Source: Thiobacillus sp. UBA2597 (GTDB lineage: Bacteria > Pseudomonadota > Gammaproteobacteria > Burkholderiales > Thiobacillaceae). From it: a DNA stretch of 8,553 nt. A program made the position numbers and the translations under genes. Shown in pieces: positions 1-4,634 of the stretch. Location of the stretch: NCBI GenBank assembly GCA_002339725.1, contig DDKN01000078.1:504-9056 (forward strand), given 5' to 3'. The notes beneath the pieces were generated by a model. The model saw only the letters and a list, made by a program, of their open reading frames with translations. It had not been told where the DNA came from and searched no databases. Every line of letters begins with the position of its first letter. The first letter of the stretch is position 1.

Positions 1-267
1 GCCGTCGCCGATCTTGCCGGTCTGGGCCGATTTCATGATCGCCTCGATGACCTGATCGAGCATGTCGGCCTTGACGGCCACCTCGATCTTCACCTTGGGC
101 AGAAAATCCACCACGTACTCGGCGCCGCGGTAGAGCTCGGTGTGTCCCTTCTGCCGGCCGAAGCCCTTGACCTCGGTGACGGTGATGCCGGTCACGCCGA
201 TGGCGGACAGCGCCTCGCGCACCTCGTCGAGCTTGAAGGGTTTGATGATTGCGGTAACGAATTTCAT
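1..267 (-). CDS. glnK: Nitrogen regulatory P-II protein GlnK (3' end cut off by window edge)
   Basis: P-II signal protein that binds ATP/ADP and 2-oxoglutarate and, in the GlnK branch, blocks the ammonium channel AmtB at the inner membrane when nitrogen is plentiful. The first 89 of about 112 residues are present. It begins MKFVTAIIKPFKLDEVREAL, and the T-loop (about 36-55) includes GFGRQKGHTELYRGAEY, with Tyr51 as the expected uridylylation site. TGKIGDG at 83-89 is the nucleotide-binding signature, at the point where the window ends. The start is the ATG at 267, preceded by GGGAGAC. It lies 64 nt downstream of the porin gene on the same strand and is probably co-transcribed from the sigma-54 promoter near 1190. 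Residue 54 is Asp, as in E. coli GlnB (E. coli GlnK has Asn), so the name GlnK rests mainly on gene context; amtB is predicted just outside the window. P-II identity is certain; GlnK versus GlnB is fairly likely. Confidence 0.93.
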   Translation of the reverse strand, partial: MKFVTAIIKPFKLDEVREALSAIGVTGITVTEVKGFGRQKGHTELYRGAEYVVDFLPKVKIEVAVKADMLDQVIEAIMKSAQTGKIGDG

Positions 268-295
268 GTCGTCTCCCATCTTTACGCGAGGCGAA

Positions 296-322
296 GACCG
301 GGACGGCCGTGCCGCCCCGGTC
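296..322 (-). other. Intercistronic stem-loop between the porin gene and glnK
   Basis: Two 12-nt arms (296-307 and 311-322) flank a 3-nt loop. Read as minus-strand RNA the arms pair along their whole length, with one G-U wobble (positions 315 and 303). Read as plus-strand RNA that pair becomes an A-C mismatch. The stem is mostly G-C and lies between the porin stop and the glnK ribosome binding site. No U-run follows it, so a full intrinsic terminator is unlikely. An attenuator, a processing site or a 3' stabiliser that sets the porin:glnK ratio fits better. The structure is seen; the role is inferred. Confidence 0.6.
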
Positions 323-331
323 CGCCACAGA

Positions 332-1135
332 TCAAAGGGCCTTGGAAATCCAGAAGTAGGTCGTACTCTCGCCCAGGTACTTGCCGTTCAAATCCGTCCA
401 GCTTCCGCCGTTCGGACCAGCGGTCTTTCTGGCGTTGGTATCGCTGTAGGCCACGCCGACCGTCACGCCTTCCATGAGCTTGCTGGCCTTGCCCATGTCA
501 TAGGTGAGGCTGACCTTCCAATCGTCATAATCCTGGTCCGGATAGTTGTCGAAGCTGAAGGTGCCCCAGTGGGCGCCGGCGGTCAGGCCGGTCTCGCCGA
601 TGGGCAGGCTGGCCGAGATGTCCCAGTAGTCGGAACCGGTCGCATCTTTGCTACCCAATGGTTTGCCAAAGCCAAAGGCGCCGTCGCTCACGACATAGGA
701 GTATTTGACGGTAAACCACTTCCAGCCCAGTGCGGCATAGACCTCCGTGGTATCGGCATTGGGAATGGTGGGGGCTTTGTCGCCCGGGTAGAAATAACCG
801 ATGATGCCCAGGTCATAGCTGATGCCGGCCTTGTCGAAGCTGCCGCGGTAGCCGCCGTAAAGGTCGATCTCCATGTTGCCCTTGTCATAGCCCTGGAAAT
901 CCTCGATCCAGCCCACGTTGGAGGCCCAGGTGCCCAGATAGAAGCCGCTGCTGTGGCTGTAGTCGAGGCCGCCCTGGATGGCCGGGTCGCCGCCGGTCTG
1001 GGAGATGCCGCGGAAGACGTAGTTGCTGGTCAGGGAGACGTTACCGCTGAAGCTGTGCGGGCTGTCGGCCGCGGCAGCCAGGCTCGGTACGGTCACCAGG
1101 CCCGCCAGGGCCAGAGAGGCATACAGTTTTTTCAT
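332..1135 (-). CDS. TorF family putative outer-membrane porin
   Basis: Encodes 267 residues. A classical Sec signal peptide (MKK, then a hydrophobic run about 4-19) ends in an AAAA motif, with cleavage predicted near residue 22-23. The mature part has alternating aromatic and polar residues with Gly/Asp/Asn turns, typical of a beta-barrel, including NVSLTSNYVFRGISQTGGDP near the N-terminus. That opening is the hallmark of the TorF/TIGR02001 family of uncharacterised proteobacterial outer-membrane proteins. The C-terminus ends in an aromatic-rich final strand (TTYFWISKAL). In Rhodocyclales and relatives this gene commonly precedes glnK-amtB, which suggests that it passes ammonium or another small nitrogen compound through the outer membrane; the substrate is not established. 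An in-frame ATG 33 nt upstream (1168) is rejected because GAGGAG sits 6 nt before the ATG at 1135, which also begins the signal peptide. Family assignment is good; transport function is inferred. Confidence 0.88.
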   Translation of the reverse strand: MKKLYASLALAGLVTVPSLAAAADSPHSFSGNVSLTSNYVFRGISQTGGDPAIQGGLDYSHSSGFYLGTWASNVGWIEDFQGYDKGNMEIDLYGGYRGSFDKAGISYDLGIIGYFYPGDKAPTIPNADTTEVYAALGWKWFTVKYSYVVSDGAFGFGKPLGSKDATGSDYWDISASLPIGETGLTAGAHWGTFSFDNYPDQDYDDWKVSLTYDMGKASKLMEGVTVGVAYSDTNARKTAGPNGGSWTDLNGKYLGESTTYFWISKAL

Positions 1136-1141
1136 CGTTAA

Positions 1142-1147
1142 CTCCTC
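1142..1147 (-). promoter_or_regulatory. Ribosome binding site that fixes the porin start
   Basis: GAGGAG on the minus strand, 6 nt before the ATG at 1135. It decides between that start and the upstream in-frame ATG at 1168, which would add 11 residues ahead of the signal peptide. Confidence 0.8.
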
Positions 1148-1162
1148 GGAGGCAAAAAGGAA

Positions 1163-1176
1163 GTGCAAAAGCGCAC
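1163..1176 (-). other. Small stem-loop at the predicted 5' end of the porin-glnK mRNA
   Basis: GTGC and GCAC arms with a 6-nt loop. If transcription starts near 1176, as predicted from the sigma-54 element, the stem would form at the very 5' end of the transcript, where terminal hairpins can slow mRNA decay. The stem is only 4 bp, so the evidence is weak. Confidence 0.3.
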
Positions 1177-1187
1177 GATCAACTCAT

Positions 1188-1203
1188 AGCATTTGCCGTG
1201 CCA
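1188..1203 (-). promoter_or_regulatory. Sigma-54 (RpoN) promoter of the porin-glnK operon
   Basis: On the minus strand the sequence is TGGCACGGCAAATGCT. It matches the -24/-12 consensus TGGCACG-N4-TTGCW at all but one position (A for the first T of TTGC). The invariant GG and GC are exactly 10 nt apart. The GC of the -12 element is at 1190-1189, which places the transcription start near 1176-1177 and gives a leader of about 41 nt before the porin ATG. An IHF-like site and NtrC-like sites lie upstream, as expected for an enhancer-dependent promoter. Confidence 0.87.
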
Positions 1204-1221
1204 GATTTATTACTTCATGTA

Positions 1222-1234
1222 TATCAATGAGTTA
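1222..1234. promoter_or_regulatory. Putative IHF binding site
   Basis: TATCAATGAGTTA on the plus strand matches the core IHF consensus WATCAANNNNTTR at every defined position. An A/T-rich stretch (about 1203-1221) lies on the side where IHF sites often have one. It is centred about 51 bp upstream of the predicted start, between the sigma-54 element and the NtrC-like sites. That is where a DNA bend would bring the activator to the polymerase. The match is seen; binding is inferred. Confidence 0.65.
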
Positions 1235-1264
1235 TTGCGCAAACCGGGCCGGTCCTGAAGACAC

Positions 1265-1281
1265 ATCCCAATCGTAGTGCA
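1265..1281. promoter_or_regulatory. Weak second NtrC-like site
   Basis: The right half, TAGTGCA, matches six of seven positions of the NtrC half-site TGGTGCA. The left half is poor. The centre (1273) is 32 bp from the centre of the stronger site, three helical turns, the same spacing as the paired strong NtrC sites at E. coli glnA. The spacing is the main reason to list it. Confidence 0.4.
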
Positions 1282-1296
1282 CGGACACCCGGCATT

Positions 1297-1313
1297 GGCA
1301 CCATTTCGGTGCG
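1297..1313. promoter_or_regulatory. NtrC (GlnG) enhancer site
   Basis: GGCACCATTTCGGTGCG contains a perfect GCACC-N5-GGTGC palindrome (1298-1312) and agrees with the NtrC consensus TGCACCA-N3-TGGTGCA at 11 of 14 defined positions. Its centre is about 128 bp upstream of the predicted sigma-54 start, a normal enhancer distance. It also lies about 75 bp ahead of ubiK, so an effect on that gene is possible, although no sigma-54 element is seen on the ubiK strand. Confidence 0.72.
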
Positions 1314-1345
1314 ACTTATGCACCGGTCAGCCTGCTGATCAGCTT

Positions 1346-1354
1346 TGCTAAACT
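1346..1354 (+). promoter_or_regulatory. Possible extended -10 promoter for ubiK and the M48 gene
   Basis: TGCTAAACT resembles an extended -10 (TGn plus a hexamer matching TATAAT at four of six positions), 27 nt before the ubiK ATG. No convincing -35 element is present at 16-18 bp. The rest of 1204-1381 shows no better housekeeping promoter on this strand. A 10-bp palindrome, GCTGATCAGC, at 1334-1343 overlaps the upstream spacer. Confidence 0.3.
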
Positions 1355-1381
1355 GCCAGCCATTGCCTGAGGAGACGCACC

Positions 1382-1627
1382 ATGCTCGCCAACAAACTGC
1401 TCGAGGAGATCAATGCCAAGGTCTCGGAAGTGATCGCCGCCAGCCCGGCCAAGGATGTCGAAAAGAACCTGAAGGCCACGCTGACCGCCCTGCTGGGCAA
1501 ACTCGATCTGGTCACGCGCGAGGAATTCGACGTGCAGGCCCAGGTGCTGGCGCGCACCCGGGAAAAACTCACTGCCCTGGAGGCGCGCGTGGCCAAGCTG
1601 GAACAGCCGGAGTCGTCCGAACCGTGA
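1382..1627 (+). CDS. ubiK: UbiK, accessory factor of ubiquinone biosynthesis (BMFP/YqiC family)
   Basis: Encodes 81 residues; E. coli UbiK (YqiC) has 96. It starts MLANKLLEEINAKVSEVIAA, an amphipathic N-terminal helix thought to contact lipid. A middle segment contains KNLKATLTALLGKLDLVTREEFDVQ, and the C-terminal heptad-rich coiled coil LTALEARVAKLE is the usual trimerisation region. In E. coli UbiK works with UbiJ in the soluble complex that carries out the last ring modifications of aerobic ubiquinone synthesis. The start is the ATG at 1382, with GAGGAG about 8 nt upstream; an upstream extension in another frame has no such site. Its stop overlaps the GTG start of the following peptidase gene (GTGA), which points to translational coupling. 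It is divergent from the porin-glnK operon, an arrangement also known in Rhodocyclaceae. Confidence 0.9.
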   Translation: MLANKLLEEINAKVSEVIAASPAKDVEKNLKATLTALLGKLDLVTREEFDVQAQVLARTREKLTALEARVAKLEQPESSEP

Positions 1628-2826
1628 AGCGGCGCTGGCTGGCCGGCAGCCTCCTCGCGGCCGCCCTGGCCGGGTGCACGGCCAACCCGATCACCGGGCG
1701 CTCGCAACTCATCCTGGTATCGGAATCCCAGGTCATCGCCCAATCGAGCCAGGCCTACCGGGCCGAACTCGCGCCCTGGTCGAAAAAGGGCAAGCTCAAC
1801 AACGACCCCGCCCTGCAACAGCGCATCAATGCCATCACCGAGCGCCTGATCCACCAGGCCATCCGCTACCGGCCCGAGACCGAGCGCTGGGACTGGCAGG
1901 TGGCGGTGATCGACGACCCCAAGACCGTGAACGCCTTCTGCCTGCCCGGTGGGCGCATGGCCATCTACACCGGCCTCATCGCGAAACTGCGCGCCACCGA
2001 CGACGAGCTGGCCCAGGTCATGGGCCATGAGATCGCCCACGCCCTGGCCAACCATGGCGCCGAGAAGATGTCGGTCGGCCTGGCCAGCGATGTGTTGGTC
2101 GGGGTGATCGGCGCCGCCTCGGGCAACAATGGCCAGCGCAACCAGCAGGTGGGCCAGCTCGCCGCCCTGCTCGCCTGGCAGCTGCCCAACAGCCGCGAGG
2201 CCGAGGCCGAGGCCGACCGCATCGGCATCGAGCTGGCCGCCCGCGCCGGCTTCGACCCCAAGGCCGCGCCCAGCCTGTGGCGCAAGATGATCGCCGAGAG
2301 CGGCGAACGCGGCCGCTTCGACTGGCTGTCCACCCACCCCGCCCCGGAAAAGCGCCTCTCCGAACTGGCCGCCCTGGTGCCGCAGATGGAACCCCTTTAT
2401 GAGGCGGCCAAGGCAAACCCGCCCGTCGTGCAACGCCGGCTCACCGGCCGGAGCGAGACGACCACCAGCCCGAGCCGGCCGGATGATCTGACACGTTTCC
2501 TGCAGGGCGAGGCCTACCTGGACTGCAAGGACTGCCGCGGTCAATTCCTGGCTCGTCTGACCGAGCTCCAGCGCTTGCATCAAAATCGCCAATGGGAAGA
2601 GCTGGCCCGTGCCGTGCTGGCCATCGGCCAGGCCGAGGACCTGGCCTGGTATTACCTCGGGGCTGCGGCCGAAGGACTCGGCCGGCCGCTGGCCGCCCGG
2701 CGCTACTATCAGCTCGCCAGCCAGCTCGCCCGGCATGAGGGCTTGTGTGCCACCACGCCCGAGCGCTGCGACGGCGTGCGCCTGCCGGAAGCGGCGGAAA
2801 AGGCGCTTGGACGCCTGTTGAAGTAA
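1624..2826 (+). CDS. M48-family zinc metalloprotease lipoprotein with TPR-like C-terminal region
   Basis: Encodes 400 residues from a GTG start that overlaps the ubiK stop by 4 nt. The N-terminus MKRRWLAGSLLAAALAGC is a lipoprotein signal with lipobox LAGC, so Cys18 would be lipidated. Ala19-Asn21 has no Asp at +2, which favours outer-membrane sorting by the Lol rule. The M48 domain (about 25-260) has NAFCLPGGRMAIYTGL (103-118), the zinc motif HEIAH (135-139), the third ligand Glu194 in SREAEAEAD (190-198), and STHPAPEKRL (236-245), all intact. A Ser/Thr/Pro-rich linker (about 275-288) leads to a roughly 110-residue C-terminal region with CKDC (301-304), a TPR-like helix pair around DLAWYYLGAAAEGLGRPLAA (339-358), and Cys375 and Cys382. 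This resembles envelope quality-control proteases such as LoiP and BepA, but its substrate is unknown. No strong ribosome binding site precedes the GTG, which fits coupling to ubiK. A start further upstream in this frame would run through ubiK and is rejected because the lipoprotein signal begins exactly at the GTG. Confidence 0.9.
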   Translation: MKRRWLAGSLLAAALAGCTANPITGRSQLILVSESQVIAQSSQAYRAELAPWSKKGKLNNDPALQQRINAITERLIHQAIRYRPETERWDWQVAVIDDPKTVNAFCLPGGRMAIYTGLIAKLRATDDELAQVMGHEIAHALANHGAEKMSVGLASDVLVGVIGAASGNNGQRNQQVGQLAALLAWQLPNSREAEAEADRIGIELAARAGFDPKAAPSLWRKMIAESGERGRFDWLSTHPAPEKRLSELAALVPQMEPLYEAAKANPPVVQRRLTGRSETTTSPSRPDDLTRFLQGEAYLDCKDCRGQFLARLTELQRLHQNRQWEELARAVLAIGQAEDLAWYYLGAAAEGLGRPLAARRYYQLASQLARHEGLCATTPERCDGVRLPEAAEKALGRLLK

Positions 2827-2838
2827 TTCGCCGCTATC

Positions 2839-4629
2839 TCAGCGCCGACTGGCCAGCCACGCCCGCCAGCCGCCGTATTCGGTGATGTCCTGCGCTCCCT
2901 GCACGCCGATCGGCTCGCAGATGAAACCGTTCACCAGCGTGCCGTCGGCGAGTTCCACCTTGCCGATGCCGAGCGGCGCCGGAATGCCCGAAACGAAGCT
3001 GCCGAAGTTCCCTGCCGGCATCTCCCACACCTCACAGACGATGGCCGCGCCATCGCCCCCGACTTTCACAAGGCCAGGGCGCTTGCCGTCGGGCAGGGCG
3101 TAGAAGCGGTATTTGGCTGCAGTCCGGGTCTCGGCGACCAGGCGCGCATTCCGCTCCGTGAGCTGGTGATTCAGCGGCAGGCCGGTAAGGTGGGCCCCCA
3201 CCACGGCGACCCGGATCTGGCCGCTCGGCAACAGCGCCAGTTGCTCCGCCGGAGGCAGGGGCGCCCCCGTCGCCCCCATGTGGCCGCCCAGCGCCTGGTG
3301 CAGGCGCGAGGCCAGATGCAGGAGCGGCGCATCCTGATGCGGCGGCGCGATCAGCGTCACGCCGAACGGCAGGCCGTCGGCCTGGAACCCGGCCGGCACG
3401 GCGGTGGCGGCCAGATCGAGCAGGTTCATGAAGTTGGTGTAATAGCCGAGGTTGGAATTGAGCCGGATCGGGTCGGCCTGCATGGCCTCGATGCGATAGA
3501 TGGTGCCGGCGGTTGGCGTGACGAGCACGTCGATGTCGTTCCATGCCGCGTCGCACACGCGCTTTAACGCGCGCAGCCTGTAGAGGTGCGCGAAGGTATC
3601 GGCGGCGCTGTAGTCGCGGCCGCCGCCGATGATCTCGCGCACCGGCGGGAAGACCTTGTCGGCGTGGGCGTCGAAGAAGTCGCGGATGGCGAGATAGCGC
3701 TCGGCCACCCAGGGCCCGCCGTAGAGCAGGCGCGCTGTTTCGAGAAAGGGCGCGAGATCGACCTCGACCGGCGTACCGCCAAGACTCGTGAGGCGCGCCA
3801 CGGCCTCCCTGAACAGTCGCTCACTGTCGGCGTTGCCGAAGAACTCCAGGTCCTTCTGCATCGGCACGCCGAAACGGAAACCGGCGGCGCGGCCGAAGTC
3901 GAAGCCGTGCGGCGCGAGCGGCCGGGCGTATTCGTCCTCGGCGTCGAAGCCGGCGGCCACCGCCAGCACCCGCTCGGCGTCCTCGGCGGTGAGCGCGAAG
4001 ATCGACACCGCGTCGAGCGAGCGGCAGGCCGGCACGACGCCGCGCGTGGAGAGCACGCCGCAGGTCGGCTTGTGGCCGATGAGGTTGTTGAACGCCGCCG
4101 GCACGCGGCCGGAGCCGGCGGTGTCGGTGCCGAGCGCGAAACTCGCGAGCCCCAGCGCCACCGAAACCGCCGAGCCGGAACTGGAGCCGCCGGCAATGTA
4201 GTCGGGGTGGAAGGGATTGCGGCAGGCACCGAAAGGCGAGCGCGTGCCGTTGAGCCCCGTGGCGAACTGGTCAAGGTTGGTCTTGCCGAGCGGGATCGCG
4301 CCGGCGTCGATCAGGCGTTGCACGACGGTCGCGCTCTGCTTCGGCGTGTAGGCGAACTCGGGGCAGGCCGCGGTGGTCGGCACGCCGGCGAGGTCGATGT
4401 TGTCCTTGATCGCGAAGGGAATGCCGTAGAACGGCAGGCGCTCGATGTCGCGCCCTTCGAGCCGTTTTGCGTAGCCACGCAGGGTGTCGGCGTTAAGGCG
4501 GTGGATCCATATGCGGTGCGTGTCCTCCCCGTGCAGGCGTGGGATAAGTGCTTCCACCAGGGCCAGCGGTGTGAGCTCGCCCGTGCGATACAGGCGGCGC
4601 AGGGTGGCGATGTCGAGCGAAAAGTTCAT
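2839..4629 (-). CDS. atzF: Allophanate hydrolase
   Basis: Encodes 596 residues, the usual length of AtzF-type enzymes. It hydrolyses allophanate to ammonia and CO2 in the cytoplasm, the last step of urea/guanidine (and in some bacteria cyanurate) degradation. The amidase-signature domain (about 1-450) carries the Ser-cisSer-Lys triad: Lys75 in IKDNIDL, cis-Ser149 in AGGSSSGSA, and nucleophile Ser173 in GTDTAGSGRVPA. The spacings of 74 and 24 residues equal those of AtzF from Pseudomonas sp. ADP (Lys91, Ser165, Ser189). After a Pro/Ala linker (about 452-470) comes the allophanate-hydrolase C-terminal domain (471-596), including KYRFYALPDGKRPGLVKV and IPAPLGIGKVEL. In a yeast homologue this domain decarboxylates the N-carboxycarbamate intermediate. 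The ATG is 5 nt after the carboxylase stop, and GGAG 8 nt before it lies at the end of the carboxylase gene, so translation is probably coupled. The 3' end lies only 12 bp from the convergent peptidase gene. Confidence 0.95.
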   Translation of the reverse strand: MNFSLDIATLRRLYRTGELTPLALVEALIPRLHGEDTHRIWIHRLNADTLRGYAKRLEGRDIERLPFYGIPFAIKDNIDLAGVPTTAACPEFAYTPKQSATVVQRLIDAGAIPLGKTNLDQFATGLNGTRSPFGACRNPFHPDYIAGGSSSGSAVSVALGLASFALGTDTAGSGRVPAAFNNLIGHKPTCGVLSTRGVVPACRSLDAVSIFALTAEDAERVLAVAAGFDAEDEYARPLAPHGFDFGRAAGFRFGVPMQKDLEFFGNADSERLFREAVARLTSLGGTPVEVDLAPFLETARLLYGGPWVAERYLAIRDFFDAHADKVFPPVREIIGGGRDYSAADTFAHLYRLRALKRVCDAAWNDIDVLVTPTAGTIYRIEAMQADPIRLNSNLGYYTNFMNLLDLAATAVPAGFQADGLPFGVTLIAPPHQDAPLLHLASRLHQALGGHMGATGAPLPPAEQLALLPSGQIRVAVVGAHLTGLPLNHQLTERNARLVAETRTAAKYRFYALPDGKRPGLVKVGGDGAAIVCEVWEMPAGNFGSFVSGIPAPLGIGKVELADGTLVNGFICEPIGVQGAQDITEYGGWRAWLASRR

Positions 4630-4634
4630 GTCGG

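Noticed and set aside
140..1141. A 333-codon plus-strand open frame covering glnK and the porin gene.
   Set aside because: Its translation is low-complexity Ala/Gly/Val-rich with no known family, and it lies antisense to two well-supported genes.
1136..1168. An alternative porin start at the ATG at 1168.
   Set aside because: It would add 11 residues before a standard MKK signal peptide, and the GAGGAG site at 1142-1147 serves the ATG at 1135.
1334..1343. Palindrome GCTGATCAGC as an operator for ubiK.
   Set aside because: It is short, matches no regulator consensus that I recognise, and ten-base palindromes of this kind are expected by chance.
1345..1623. An upstream extension of the M48 protease reading frame through ubiK, starting at 1345.
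   Set aside because: The extension overlaps ubiK in another frame and would place the lipoprotein signal in the middle of the protein. The GTG at 1624 starts exactly at the signal peptide.
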